From: Gyrodactylus bullatarudis | Lineage: Eukaryota > Platyhelminthes > Monogenea > Gyrodactylidea > Gyrodactylidae | Assembly: GCA_012064415.1 (NCBI GenBank) | Contig: SSNU01000132.1 | Span: 62,001-126,000 of the forward strand | Length of the DNA: 64,000 nucleotides | Reading direction: 5' to 3' | Shown here: positions 12,801 to 23,826 of the stretch, in pieces | Layout: each line of letters starts with the position of its first letter | Numbering within the stretch: position 1 is the stretch's first letter | Notes under the pieces: generated by a model | Told to the model about the DNA's origin: nothing | Databases searched by the model: none | Seen by the model: only the letters and a program-made list of their open reading frames with translations | Translations under genes and position numbers: made by a program

Positions 12801-15800
12801 AGAACTAAAAAGGTGTTTGGTGAAATTTATTGATTCCTCTCACCCAATGAAATTTGTTCTTACACTACAAATACTCACTAAAATTTCATTGGTTATTGAA
12901 AAATGTCCAAAAGATTTAAAACCTATGATCAATGTTCATCAGTTTGATTAGACTAATTATGTATATTTTCTTTTTTTTTAAATAACAGGTTATGTCTCAA
13001 TTGTTTAGTTTTATTATCTTCGCAGAGAGAAGAAGGTTTTTCGTAATAGAGAAATGTCATTGTTATTGAAGACCTAATCAAGTCTTGGAAGAATCGATAT
13101 TTTTCTTTTACAATGTTCTCTTTGAATAAGAGAATAGAATAAACCACACATGAAATGAATGGAAAGAAGTTAATAGAAGCCCTGGTTGATTTTCAATTAC
13201 AATTTTAGAAACTTTAGTAATCTTTTTAATCACCATGATTTCAATAACTTATTCGAATCTTTTTACACTTTCTATAGACTTTTTGATATCATAACCTTAG
13301 ATGTAAATTTAAGCTTGAAGCAAATCAAAGAGATATCATTTTTTAGAATCCTTAATTCAAAGTTTTTGCGAACGAATAAAACCAAAAATCTTTCACTAAA
13401 ATCATCCTCGTGACTAGTACGAATTATAAACTTTGTAAGAAGTTTTAAGAGTGCAAATCTCAGTTTGCAATATTCAGGTATGTAAAGATCCTGGACAGGT
13501 TATTAGGATCGAACATGCAACATTTCATCTTTGCTCTTCAAATGTAACAAGGATTCAACATGTGAATTTATCTAATTTTCACATTAACTATAAATTCTCC
13601 ATTTCAAGAAAATTAAAAGAAATCAATACGATTTAGTCAATGAACCACTTACTACAAGAATATGAGCTTCTATTTCTGTTTCTGTCATTTTATCGATTTT
13701 AACCTTGTTTAAAACTTCAAAACTTGTACCTTTTGGTATGTGCTTCTGGTTTATTTCAACATTCTCATATATTTTACTCCATTTCCCGTATTCATCGATG
13801 GGCCGTGGTGTCCAATCATGTTTGAGAGTGTTTTCATCTTCCAGCTTTTCCTTTTGAAGGCCCATTCCATCAGGTTTTACATCACTTATAAATTTTATTT
13901 CTGGATATTCCAATGAGTTATTTCCCCATGGAAATTTACTGGCTAGTTGTCCACGTATGATATTCAGGTGGGGATCGAAAGTTGGTTGTTTCTTATTCGC
14001 TAAAATGAATCAAATTGGTCAATTTTAGTTTTAACTGGATCATATTTCCAAAAAAACTTACATTCACTACTTAAGTTGTGATTTTTACCGTTACTAACAG
14101 GGGAATCTAGGATTTCATTGGCTTTAATGCTTTTTGAGAGCTCATCATCAGTTGTTTGAACTTTGGGACCATGGGTGTGCAGAACAAAACTCCCCCGGGT
14201 GCTAATACCTGGTTTATTTCCAGTAACTACTTTCGAATTATCTGTAGGCATGTCGCTTTGCGGGTTATCAAACGAATCTTGTTGCTTGAAATTGATAATC
14301 CAAACGTTAATCATAAATATTTTCAAGGGTTGAAAATCAACCAATTTTTTCACTATTCTTAAATCATCTAATTTTCTCTTGGAATCTTAACACGTGCTCA
14401 GGGGCTCAATTCTTATTTTCTGATGAGTAAAATTTGCAAATTGCAAATTGCAATAGACTATTATCTCAAATAAATGAGGTCATAATTTCTTTATCCATCT
14501 CTATTGATATCATAAAGCTTAAGCATTTACAGGTCCGTTTAGCTGGATGAGGCACTAATTCTTGAATAAAAAATGTATCTAACATGTAAATGATAAGATA
14601 TCAGAAAAATATCTCATCAAGTTTGATTTTTATCACTAATGTAATAATAATTTTTTTTTTAATCACTACTCTAATAACTTGTTATATAGTTCAGATAAGG
14701 AAAATTCGAGATTTATTCGGTCTTATTTCTCTCTAAGTTTACTTGGAATTGTGTTGGTCTTTTTATCATCGATGACTATGAAAACGAGTCCCTTGCGGTG
14801 AGTTTTCAATCCCTTAGTCTCTTTGTCATTCAGAAAAAATGACTTCAAAACAAGAGGGGGCAAATGCTCTTTATTAACCATTTATTCTTGCAATAAAGAG
14901 AGGATAAATTATTCGATTCTTCAACTAACCTTGAGTGGATTTTCAGCAAAAAATGTAGTATTTCTATTTGGTAAAACTTCTTTTTCCCGAAACTTTGGTC
15001 GCTTTACAGTGGGTATATGTGATTCAACTCGCCAAAATTTGTGATTATACAAATCCTGTGTTCGATATCTTTTGCGGCAATCCATTTCAAGACAATTACG
15101 CAATAGTTCCCTGTGACTATCAGAGAGTACTAATCCATCGAAGTCGATACTGGCATTCTTTAACGCTTCATATTGCTTAGGGGTTTAAAAAATGTTGTAT
15201 AAATTGCATATTTTCTGTTACATACATTTACTTACCAAAATACTATTTGGCTCATTAATGGGAACTTTTCCAAATGTCATTCGATATAAAAGACAACCAA
15301 ATCCATAGATATCTGTTTGAAAATCTAACCAGTCCCTTTCGAATGCTTCGATTGGAAGATACGGATAACACTTTTTATGTAGAGCAGAAATACTAGACTT
15401 CGAAAAAAATAACTCTTCGGATGTAAAATTAGTTAAAACATCATAGATATTTTCATCAATTTTTCTAGCATAGCTGAAATCAAAAAGTTTCGCTACACCC
15501 CGATCTGTTATAAGAATCTTTGTAGGCCTCCAATCAGCATATATTATCTCCATTTTATGCAAGTAATTTATTGCAGAAGTCAAGGCTCTTCCATAGTGAC
15601 GAATTAGACTTTCATTCAGATAATAATCTTCTGCTAAGGCTCTTTCAAGAGTTCCCGAGGTACATAATTCCATAATAACCCATAAATATTGACTGGTTTC
15701 ATACCATTCAAACCATTTAGTGATAAATTTGAAATCAGTGACGGAAGCCAAACGAACATGATTATAAACATAAGAAGCAACATTTTTGTTAATTCTACTT

Positions 15801-15895
15801 ATTGATACGTATTCAATAGAGCCTTTTTTCCTACCTTTGTATATGTTATGAATTTCTGTGAATCCAACTTCATTATAAATGATAAAATTCTGCAT
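837..15895 (-). CDS. ULK4: ULK4-like pseudokinase with ARM/HEAT-repeat tail, 14 exons
   Basis: Exons in order: 15895-15236, 15175-14930, 14284-14062, 13999-13653, 12234-11818, 10370-10329, 9505-9236, 8796-8623, 8565-8374, 7774-7550, 7480-7277, 7208-6917, 1770-1586, 1121-837. All junctions are GT/AG and phase-consistent, giving about 1253 aa, close to human ULK4 (1275). The kinase domain occupies residues 1-300: a start like human ULK4 (NF-x-Y-x-EVG), the ELCTSG hinge near 76-81, YADWRPTKI (119-127) in place of HRD-N, and DFS (139-141) in place of DFG. The usual beta-3 lysine is absent, so it is probably a pseudokinase, as ULK4 is in mammals. The rest is helical repeats resembling the ULK4 armadillo region, for example LLRAKVYI and LIEIFTRHHKRAVLNR. 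ULK4 is linked in animals to cilia and neuronal microtubules. The intron 1771-6916 carries a large transposon. The 57-nt intron 8566-8622 is in frame and stop-free, so it could also be read through. Later-exon similarity is weaker, but phases and length agree. Confidence 0.85.
1890..2176. repeat. Dispersed repeat, copy 1
   Basis: This stretch in a ULK4 intron is similar over its whole length, with indels, to 32122-32430 in an alpha-actinin intron. Shared blocks include AAATTTATTAATCTCCTGG, AAAGATCTCAGCTCTATCAT, and GTAGATTCGTAATC-type sequence before an ACAAACCATAGGA end. A minus-strand open frame through it begins at a non-ATG codon and is not treated as a gene. Confidence 0.6.
2899..3143 (+). 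repeat. Left terminal inverted repeat
   Basis: This 245-bp arm is near-identical to the reverse complement of 6593-6837. The only clear mismatch noted is near the inner edge, just before the shared ATCAT. It contains several short internal repeats of ACACTT-CAGTA. Confidence 0.8.
4923..6343 (+). pseudogene. Decayed Helitron Rep/helicase N-terminal region
   Basis: Fragments in changing frames match the N-terminal half of Helitron replicase-helicase proteins. They are an ATG at 4923 with a basic MPKRKRSDIGR start and YNPYDEYQKF; then, after a frame change, KCRHCHAVKFNGE and GLCC (a zinc-finger-like segment) in the 4993-5478 frame; then KADRVPAGQHERRYN, KRISETHRLYDPLQYPLI, SAMNYYSY and LPSTYVGSPRH. 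At least four frame changes or stops interrupt it, and the Rep catalytic motif and helicase domain were not found, so it cannot be functional. The last segment (6098-6343) is only tentatively part of it. It lies wholly inside the element with 245-bp inverted termini, as either a nested insertion or a captured gene piece. Confidence 0.8.
6593..6837 (-). repeat. Right terminal inverted repeat
   Basis: Inverted partner of 2899-3143, the same 245-bp length, ending in TTTCCC at 6837. Confidence 0.8.
10092..10158 (-). repeat. tRNA-like / SINE-head sequence
   Basis: On the minus strand CAATGTG and CACATTG can form a perfect 7-bp closing stem around an A-box-like TGGCGCAGTGG and a B-box-like GGTTCAAACCC, in 67 nt. 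The T-stem does not pair properly and no clean anticodon arm is visible, so it is a degenerate tRNA pseudogene or the tRNA-derived head of a SINE rather than a working tRNA. It lies in the ULK4 intron between exons 6 and 7. Confidence 0.45.
10975..11480. repeat. Half-copy of a foldback repeat family
   Basis: This intronic stretch shares wording with the arms of the inverted repeat at 56170-56740: GGCCATGAGTTGTTAAA-like, GAGCTCAAAATCTTTATG, and CATCATTAGACGAAAAATT followed by AATGATCCAAAACTTGG. The similarity is patchy and the second arm is not clear. Confidence 0.35.
14778..14868 (-). repeat. Short dispersed repeat with a flipped segment, copy 1
   Basis: Read on the minus strand, 14868-14811 is about 80% similar to 51963-52021 on the plus strand, including an identical ATGACAAAGAGACTAAGGG. 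The next part is bounded by TGAAAAC and GTTTTCA and appears in the opposite orientation in the other copy. It could be mistaken for an extra ULK4 exon (an open frame runs through it), but the kinase exon and the next exon join in phase without it. Confidence 0.5.
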
Positions 15896-16576
15896 TTTTA
15901 TTCAAATTTCATTGTGTACAATAATTTATCTAAATCGAAAAAGTGGGAGTTTATTTTTGAAATATTAACAAAACAACAATATTTAGAAAATTTGTTTAGT
16001 TTTAAATTATGAAGTAGTATAGTTACATTTCGACTTGAAATTTCTAAGTTATATAAGTTGAAATTAACTTGGAAATTTAGAACTTATAACGACTCTTAAA
16101 GCTTGGAAAAAATTACAATTTAAATAGTTCTGATGTTACTTTACTATCCATTATACATTATCATCATTTCACCTTAAAAAGTCACTTTATATAAATTTTA
16201 TTCGACCTACAAATAAATAGCAACTAAAATCATCCCAGTCCACTCTTAGAGCACAGAAAATAATGTAATAAGTGTAAATTTTACATTAAAACAATTAGAG
16301 ATTATCAAAATTCGATTTCATAAATTCTACATTTTTCTCTAAGCCAATCATGTTCCTTTGAGATTTTAGCCAATGATTTCCCATCAATGGCTCTAGATAG
16401 CTACGATTAGAATTCATGAATATTTTCTGGTCACTTTAGTAATTTTTCTATTGATTAAAGAACCCAAGTGAGTTGATTCTACTTATAATTGCATCGTGTT
16501 CTTTATAATGAGTAAAATTTTATTAAGTAGACTTTTAAGAATCGTCTTCAAGTGTCATAAATTTTGATCATCAACA
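15896..16576. other. Intergenic region between divergent ULK4 and G-gamma
   Basis: About 680 AT-rich bases separate the ULK4 start (minus) from the G-gamma start (plus). They presumably hold both promoters. No clear TATA or initiator element can be singled out against the AT-rich background, and no RNA gene or repeat was recognised. Confidence 0.4.
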
Positions 16577-16777
16577 ATGTCAAGCTTAACACAACAGAGA
16601 AAATTAGTAGAACAACTTAGACAAGAAGCCAACATTACAAGGAAACCAGTTTCCGAGTGCCTAAGAGATCTAATTACACATATGGAACAGAATCGAGATA
16701 AAGATTGTCTCGTAAGTGGATTTGCCTCTAAGAAAGATAATCCCTTCCAAGAAAAGGGAGGTTGTGTTGTTATTTAA
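16577..16777 (+). CDS. GNG: G-protein gamma subunit
   Basis: A single-exon 66-aa protein, the usual length for heterotrimeric G-protein gamma subunits. Its helical N-terminal half has the family pattern QQRKLVEQLRQEA, which forms the coiled coil with G-beta. The C-terminal third carries the conserved NPFQEK motif and ends in the CAAX box CVVI, the signal for prenylation and membrane attachment. The start ATG is the only one upstream of the coiled coil in frame. With G-beta it would couple seven-helix receptors to effectors at the plasma membrane. The C-terminal residue I suggests geranylgeranylation rather than farnesylation; that is an inference from CAAX rules. No intron is needed. Confidence 0.9.
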   Translation: MSSLTQQRKLVEQLRQEANITRKPVSECLRDLITHMEQNRDKDCLVSGFASKKDNPFQEKGGCVVI

Positions 16778-17524
16778 AGAGAATCTTTTTTGATTCATTC
16801 AACCAACTCACTCACTCTTTATGTAACTTTTATCAAATTTTTATTCTCTAACAATACTGTAAAAAGCCTCTTTCAAATGCATTTCACAAAGTTTATTTCA
16901 ACTTTTAACAATTAGAAATTATTATTAATTTAAAAATATACTTAATTTGCGTATTACTAGGAATCCTAGTCTAGGATCCAGTCTCATTGGTTCCAAAAAT
17001 ATTTGACATGATTTTGGTTCACTTTATAATTTTTATTTCATCCACAATTTGTTGATATAATGAGAGGCTCTGTTTGAAATGAAAACAGATTTTTGTATAC
17101 TTCATAAAATTGGTCGAATCGTTAATAATGTTACATGCTAATATAATAAGACCTATGTGGTAAGACGCTCTCATTACAAAGGATTATAATTGTTATCATT
17201 TGAACAAAATAAATTGTAAAAATAGCAATATTATGATTTTAATTACAAAAAAATTGTGTACAATTTATCACAAATCATTTTTGTATAAATTTAAAAACCA
17301 CAAATAAATAACATTTATGATCTTGTGAAAAAAATCAAATTGAATTTTATCAGTTGCCATACAATTTTGAGTAGTGAAACTAACGGTTACGCTACATGTT
17401 TGTCGTTTAGATAAACACAAAATTTAGAAAAAACGATTCTCTCAAAGACAGGATAAAAGGAATGAAATCTCTATTTTATGATCAATAATATTTTATATAC
17501 AAAAATAAGAAAAAATATTTACTA
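16778..17524. other. Intergenic region between G-gamma and HTATSF1 3' ends
   Basis: The two flanking genes converge here. The sequence is AT-rich untranslated or intergenic DNA with no open frame, RNA gene or repeat that I recognise. Confidence 0.4.
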
Positions 17525-19135
17525 TTATTCAGTTTCGTTACCAGACTCTCCAGCGGTCACGTCCTGTGAAATTTCCTCTTCATCATCCTCGTAATCATCA
17601 TTATTTTCAAGATAGCTATTCCAACGAGCAATACGTTCTTCCTCTTCTTCCTGGGTTTCTTGAGAGGTGTACTTTGTCTTACCATCCCATCGCTCTGCGT
17701 AGATTTGTCGTGATTTTGATGTTTTTGCCATAGTCTCTGGGTTCGGATAATCGAATAGGACACCATCAAGAAATTTAATAGCCAAGTCAGCCTCTTCTGG
17801 AGTCGCAAAAGTAACTGAGACGATGCCTTCTTTATTAGACTGAAATAGGGGATTAAATTAAAGTAACTTTTCGAGCGAAAGAAAAAGTTTTAACTTACGT
17901 CATAAACGATAATCTTTTTAACAATCCCGCATTTTACGCATTGGATTTTAATCTTTTCGCGAACAAGTGGGATTAACGTGACGTCTTTCTGAAAAAATGA
18001 ATCTAGCTAGATTATTTTCAATTTGATAAATCGAAAAGATTTAATTTAACCGGCAAATATCATGAATTTGATTCAAATAAAGAGTAGAAGAACTCACTAC
18101 GAAATCCGATTCATCAAATACATTTCGTAAGATGACGACTCTTTCTTTTTTCGATCGAATAAACTTGCTAGTTTCAATTCCCCATTTAAGAAGATTTTCC
18201 TCCTTTTCTTTCATCTTTTTCTTTTCTTTTTTGGTTAATTTTCGTCTTTTGTTGGGGTCAAAAGTTCCCTTTTGCTCGAATTTTGCTCGTTGAACTGAGA
18301 TAATTGAACCATCTTCAAGAGTGGAACCGTCCAAAATTTGTAGAGCCAATTCAACCGATTCAACTTTTATATAGCAACATCTTCCGTCTCCTTTCAAGGA
18401 ACCATCCTTATCACGATACAATTTAAGACGAGGCTTATTTGAAGAGGGATCAGGCGCGATAATACCGCATTTTGACATGAGTTCAGAGAATTTTTCTTCA
18501 GTAAATGTTGAGCTAGTTGGTAATCCTGAAACATAAACATGTGTATTCTTATCCTCTTCTACTTCATACCAGGATTGTTTCTTTTTTAATTTTGCCTTTT
18601 CATTCTCTTCGATGAAAGCCTGGTCGAGAGGTTTTCCTTCAATTAATTGTTGCTGAGCCTTTAAAAGTGCTTCATTCTCATCTTCTTCGAAAAGTAAATC
18701 TTTATTTTTACGTTTAGTTGCAGTTTTTTCAGTTTGCTTGATAGCCTGTGAGTATTCTTCGTACCATTTTCGATATTCATCAGAAGAATAATAAGCTTGA
18801 AGAGTTTTATTATATTCATTGACCATTTCTTTGACTTTTTCATCGTCATCCCCTCTTTCCTTGCGAAGATCTTCGATTTTAGAAAGATAATCTTTCCATG
18901 GATCATTCTTAACTTCTGTTTCTTGTTGAACACCAAAAGTTGATTGATATTTGGCAATAAAGTCATCGTCAATTTTTGGAAACCAACCTTTTTTAGTTTC
19001 GTCCCATTCCATAGTCACCCCATCTGAATCTATCCTAGTCTTTTTTTCCTCTGTTGTAGATTTAGGGATTTGGCCAGTCTGTAATTTAATTTCTTCGACA
19101 AACTCATTGAAATCTGACTCCTTATTTGATATCAT
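17525..19135 (-). CDS. HTATSF1: HTATSF1/Cus2-like U2 snRNP-associated splicing factor
   Basis: Three exons (19135-18098, 17988-17899, 17839-17525) joined in phase 0 give 480 aa. The first RRM starts near residue 196 (HVYVSGLP, later GDGRCCYIKVES, an RNP1-like strand). The second, non-canonical RRM of the UHM class starts at ERVVILRNVFDESDF and ends with EEADLAIKFLDG, followed by the family signature RQIYAERWDGKTKY and an acidic tail. Human TAT-SF1 and yeast Cus2 bind SF3B1 through this UHM and act on U2 snRNP before prespliceosome formation. Introns are 109 and 59 nt. The gene is head-to-head with KIFBP across 136 bp. Confidence 0.9.
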
Positions 19136-19271
19136 GATTTTGAAAATGTATAACTTTGTAACAAAACCTCATCAGAACTTGTTGTTTTTATTGGTGATAT
19201 TTCAAAAAATTTCTGCTCAGTAATTACTAATTCAGTAATTATTCATCCTGATTTGCAGTTAAACTTGGAAA
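19136..19271. promoter_or_regulatory. Bidirectional promoter region HTATSF1 / KIFBP
   Basis: Only 136 bp separate the two start codons on opposite strands, so both promoters and both 5' leaders must fit here. A 3' splice-site-like TTTGCAG lies 13 bases upstream of the KIFBP ATG and could be a cis- or trans-splice acceptor. Confidence 0.5.
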
Positions 19272-21206
19272 ATGAAACTGGATAAGGACGAAAAGACTAT
19301 CAAGTATGCCAAAAAGTTTCAGGAAGATTACTGCGATGTTATAAATATAATAACACAGTTGGAAGGAGAAAACAGCCTCCAAGACCCAGAAAATGAACCG
19401 TTTCGATCAATGTATGCTTCTCGTTCTATGCTTTTTACTCTATTCAATTTTGTGAATCTTAAAAACTTCAAAGAAGAAGAAGAAAAACTTTTGGTTTATC
19501 TATTTGTTCAATTGAGACTTGCAAACAACTATCTTGAAACTGAGGAAAAGTCAGAAGCTAGAAAACTTTTGGAAGAAATTTATCGAAATCTACTTGAAGA
19601 ATCTAATTTGCCAATTGAGCAAATTTTAAAAGATGAAATATTTACAGATGATAGAATTGCTTGTATTTTTGGTGGTCAGTTAGTAATTCTATTTGCCAGT
19701 CTCGGTCTTGCCTATTCACCAGTTGATGAAGACTTGAGTGAAAAAAAACAACCAATTTTCTGGCTCAATAAAGCTCTCCGAATTGGTCAAAACTTAATGC
19801 AGAAAGAAAATATACCTTTCTTTTATGAATCATTCCTGTACAATGAAAATATTCTTCCATTTTTTCAACATTTTTCCGAGCATAATAATCTCAGTATCGA
19901 AAAGTTTACTTTGAAAAATCTCCTGACTCAGTTACTTTACATGACTGGTCAAGCGTTTCTAAATTCAGGAAATCGTAACAACTCAGCTGTACTTTTGCAA
20001 AAGACCATTGCTGAAGTTATAAACGATGAGGCTATCAATGAAAATTTTGAATTAGATATGAAAAAAAATTCCAAATCGTTTCAGATTACAAATCCAATAT
20101 TTTTTGTCAACATTAACCATTTGAAAAGAATCTCATTGGCTAATAATTCGGCTTCCTTGGCAGTTTACTTCACCAATTGTTATCAATTTTATGAGGCATC
20201 TGATTGTCTCCTTTCGGCGACAGAACTTATCCTTTCCATATCTCCAAGTGAAGAAGGTTATGAGGAAACATTAGCAAGTGTTTGTCGTGTGTTTGCGGAA
20301 CACTTGTTGAATTTATTCAAAGTCACTTTAGATGATAGGGAAAAAAGTAAAGTTCCTATCCAAAAGAAATTCAAGGAAAATACTAGCAATTTATTTAAAC
20401 TCACATTTGATAAAGCTTTGACCTTTTGGCAGTTGAAGGATATAAATTATCTTCTTGTCTATCCAAAAGATTATGCTCAATCGTCTAGTCTCTTCAAAAT
20501 GATCGAATATGCCATTGACAAAGCAGAAGAATATTTTAAATACGATGGCAAATGTACTGATTATGTATTATTAGAGAGAATGCGTTCCGAGGGTCTCATG
20601 TACCTTGCTAATTTTGAAGAGAATCCAAAGACACGATCATGTCTCCATAAAAAGAGGATAAACACGTTCAAAATATTTCTTGATGAGTTGACCTCTAATC
20701 ACTTTGATGCTTTAAAGGTTGGTTTAAGCTATAACTTGGCTGAAGCCTATTACGATTATCGTGAATCTAAAGAGTCTGAATTGGAAAATGAAAGAGACAA
20801 AGATCGTTATAATCATTTACTGGATAAACTAATCAAAATTTGTAAGTTCTGCATTGATGCCTATGCCGCCTTCTTAAGGAGATATTCTAGCCAATCAGAG
20901 AAAAAGTTTAAAGTAAATATTTTCAAGGAGAAATGTAAGGAGCCAGGTGATGTAAGTATGCTGATTCAATCTTGCATTCATCAGGCCCAGCTCTATTCTC
21001 TCCTCTCAACTAAACTGAACGTCTCCAATGATAACAATGGACTCTTGAAGGCAATAGAAGCTTACAAACTGGCCATACACCTGGCAGAGTTGAATAATCG
21101 TTACAAACTTGAGAATGGAAGAAAAGAATTTAATGATACAGAAGTCCAGCTTGCTAGTGAGATGATTGAATTACTTTCAATGAGATTGAAAAATCTCTCC
21201 TTGTGA
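19272..21206 (+). CDS. KIFBP: KIF-binding protein (KBP)
   Basis: An uninterrupted 644-aa frame matching KIF-binding protein (human 621 aa). Shared landmarks are EPFRS-MYASR near residue 44, the central helical repeat segments, EEYFKYDGKCTDY (human EFFQIDGYVTD), CLHKKRINTF (human CKMHKRRIAML), YNLAEAYYDYRE, and the C-terminal SEMIELLS-MRLK. The family is a TPR-like alpha-solenoid that binds the motor domains of certain kinesins and blocks their microtubule binding. Having no intron over almost 2 kb is notable next to split neighbours. The gene converges on CTNNBL1 with about 100 bp between the stop codons. Confidence 0.9.
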   Translation: MKLDKDEKTIKYAKKFQEDYCDVINIITQLEGENSLQDPENEPFRSMYASRSMLFTLFNFVNLKNFKEEEEKLLVYLFVQLRLANNYLETEEKSEARKLLEEIYRNLLEESNLPIEQILKDEIFTDDRIACIFGGQLVILFASLGLAYSPVDEDLSEKKQPIFWLNKALRIGQNLMQKENIPFFYESFLYNENILPFFQHFSEHNNLSIEKFTLKNLLTQLLYMTGQAFLNSGNRNNSAVLLQKTIAEVINDEAINENFELDMKKNSKSFQITNPIFFVNINHLKRISLANNSASLAVYFTNCYQFYEASDCLLSATELILSISPSEEGYEETLASVCRVFAEHLLNLFKVTLDDREKSKVPIQKKFKENTSNLFKLTFDKALTFWQLKDINYLLVYPKDYAQSSSLFKMIEYAIDKAEEYFKYDGKCTDYVLLERMRSEGLMYLANFEENPKTRSCLHKKRINTFKIFLDELTSNHFDALKVGLSYNLAEAYYDYRESKESELENERDKDRYNHLLDKLIKICKFCIDAYAAFLRRYSSQSEKKFKVNIFKEKCKEPGDVSMLIQSCIHQAQLYSLLSTKLNVSNDNNGLLKAIEAYKLAIHLAELNNRYKLENGRKEFNDTEVQLASEMIELLSMRLKNLSL

Positions 21207-21225
21207 TATTTTATCCCTAAAATTT

Positions 21226-21231
21226 AATAAA
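21226..21231 (+). terminator. Poly(A) signal of KIFBP
   Basis: AATAAA 20 bases after the KIFBP stop, inside the roughly 100-bp gap to the convergent CTNNBL1 gene. Confidence 0.5.
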
Positions 21232-21310
21232 AATTTTTTTATGAGTGATACACTAATTTATAGAAAATTCATTTATGTACATTAGGAAATAATACAGGTA
21301 ATTATGATTA

Positions 21311-23237
21311 TTAAGAGGAGAGTTTGACCTCGAAATTAAGGATAATCGACTCAACTCGTTTCTTTTCATTATTCTGTTCATCTAATTCGTCATAGTTGTC
21401 AATTTGTTCCTGGTATTGTTGACAATTTTTCAGTATTTCATTTGTGTCATGCTTGTGCAGAGTGAGAATACGAATGACTCTTTCTAATATAGATTCTTGT
21501 CCTTGAACACAAATGATCATAATGATAACATCAACCATTTGAAGGGTGAGAAGGCCGTTTTCTATTAGTTTCAATTCTAATTCGTCATCAATCTCTTCTT
21601 GGGACATTCCCTGCCAGCGTTCTGTTTCCTGGGAATAGAAAAATTGAATCAAAATAAACCATTTGCATTTATCAGCAGTGGATACTTACTTGTCGCAAGA
21701 TTTCGTTTTTCTCCCGCCGTTTATTGATTTTATCTTGATAGCTTATATGGAGTTCAACTAGTCTCTCCACTTTTTCGTGATCATTTTCAACAAATTTCTG
21801 CAGTACTCTTGTTCTTGTTGTGTCCTGGGTGAATCTTAACAGAGAATTTATTATGCTAATTATATGTTCTTCCATCTGTTCAGTAGTTGGGCCAATAATA
21901 TTGGCTGTTTTGGCAGAATTCTGTTGCTTCATCTTTAGATTCATACCGGGAAATTTGAGAATTTTAGCCTTTGGACAATGCATGAAAAGTGGGAAAATAC
22001 TGCGTAGGCCTAGACATTCTACAAATTTGTTGCAGCTATTGGTGCAATATTCACTAATATTTTGGGCTTCTTCTCCATAGAGCTGTTTTAATGTAACAGG
22101 ATCCATTGAAACTCGAGATAAAGCATAATCCAAGACTCGAAGAGCAGTATCACGGGCTAAACACCTTTCACGTAACATCAAGTTCATCAATTGTATTCCT
22201 TCTCCTTGGAGGAAGACTTCCTTATTCTTTGGATACATCAAGCAAGTGCATAGTGAACTGAATAGATTTTGGAGCATCTCTGCTTCCTCCTGAGAGGTTG
22301 GATTTTGTCTTTTATAAAGTGACAACTGTTGTAGGAGAATATCTACTCCATGATGCTTCTCGCTGAATATTTTACAAGACTCAGGGTTTGACAAGAGAAT
22401 AGTGGATAGAACTTCAGAAGCGTATAGTTTAACCTTGTCGAAACTTTTTCTTCTCAACTGCTTCAGCATAATGGCAAAAAACTCTTGACTGTGAAGATAG
22501 GGGAAAATGTCATCTCTAACTTCAATTAAATTTTCAATTATTCCGATACTCTTAAAAAGACCTTCTGCTTCATCTGAATTTGATTCGTTAAGACGCTGCA
22601 TATTCTGTGATAATAGAAGAATGAACTGACTTTGGATAAGTGCATCAATAAAAGGTTTATAATCCTCTACTTCAGCTTCAAGAAGACCAGTAGAATCAAA
22701 AAGAGAAAAAAATAACTCGACAAGAGAGACACTCATGTCAGTATTCTCATGTTGGAACAAACTCAGTAGAAGAGAAATGAAATTTGTGTATTCAGCCATA
22801 ACTTTGTAAAGAGAGGGTTCAGCAGCCAGAACTTGCATCTCATCAAGAGTTTCTTGTAGTTCGATCTCTGAATCCATAAACTTTTCCGGTTCATCAGAAA
22901 ATTTAGTGCGTGCTTCTTGGTTGGCTAGTACACGCTTTTCTAGCAAATGGATGAATTTACCGACAGTATTAGCCGTTATTTTATCATATACAATGCGTTC
23001 TTTTTCTTTAACAGCTAGTTCTAGCTCTGAATTCAATTCATTATCATTAGGTTCAGAGTGACCAAAAAGTTCTTTCTTTGCCATTTTTGCAGCAGCCTCG
23101 TTGAGAGCATCCATTGGTTTAGGACGTTCTGGATTTCTTTTCAAATTCGATTTGAGTCCAGTAGAGGGTTTCTAATAAAATGAAATCAGAAAAAATGCAA
23201 GACATACACTTGGAGCTAGAAGATCTCGTACATCCAT
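21311..23237 (-). CDS. CTNNBL1: Beta-catenin-like protein 1 (spliceosome NTC-associated ARM protein)
   Basis: Three exons (23237-23208, 23171-21690, 21628-21311), phase 0 throughout, give 609 aa against 563 in human. The 10-codon first exon MDVRDLLAPS resembles the human MDVGELLS start, and its use removes the need for the internal methionine at 23144. Strong landmarks are NPEKFMES-like EPEKFMDSEIEL, KLYASEVLSTILL, GVDILLQQLSLYKRQNP, LFSSLCTCLMYP, GEGIQLMNLMLRE, GLRSIFPLFM and VENDHEKVERLVELH. The protein is an armadillo-repeat scaffold that associates with CDC5L/PRP19 and nuclear import factors. There is an insertion relative to human around KAKILKFPGMNLKMKQQN. The introns are 36 and 61 nt. 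Confidence 0.92.
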
Positions 23238-23826
23238 TTTTCGATTCGAAATTATTTGAATTTAACAATTGTTATAACACATCAATTCTTAGAATGTAAG
23301 AAACTTGACTTTAAATAGGATTTCGATGGTATTTCAAATCGAAATCAATTAAAAATTTAATTTAGATATATGGAATCTGATATTTTAAAGATCATCTTTG
23401 CAATGTATGACAGGAGCTCATGCTATAAATTATTTATACTGCATATACCTTTAATATTATACTCAACCCAAAACGAAATAATAGAGAATCATTCCTTTAT
23501 CAAACGATAAATGTTCACAAGTCATTGCATGAGAAATTATATTGGGCATCAAAAAATCTTGGCGATCTTGCTTAGAAATTACATGTTGTGATTAATTGGA
23601 AAAAGAAGCCTAAGATATTAAAATTTCATCTACTTCTTGAGTAAATATTTAATTTTATTCGAAATACCAGTATGTTTTTGACTATCTAACTCAATTTTTA
23701 TGATAAAAATTTTATCGCTAAAGGAAACAGCGGCTGTTTAACAGCCTGATTCTGGAAAAAAATATTTTTATTATATGATTCATGATGTATTATACAGATA
23801 AATATATAGGTAAAATATGCTTTCGT
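23238..23826. other. Intergenic region between CTNNBL1 and SNRNP27
   Basis: About 590 AT-rich bases between the CTNNBL1 start and the SNRNP27 stop, both on the minus strand. No open frame, repeat or RNA gene was recognised; it should contain the CTNNBL1 promoter. Confidence 0.4.

Noticed and set aside
13186..13636. Small plus-strand frames in the ULK4 intron after exon 4
   Set aside because: Phe/Asn/Leu-rich chance frames with no motif or splice support.
14745..14870. Extra ULK4 exon after the kinase domain
   Set aside because: The open frame lacks a pyrimidine-rich acceptor, and the sequence is a repeat shared with 51963-52057.
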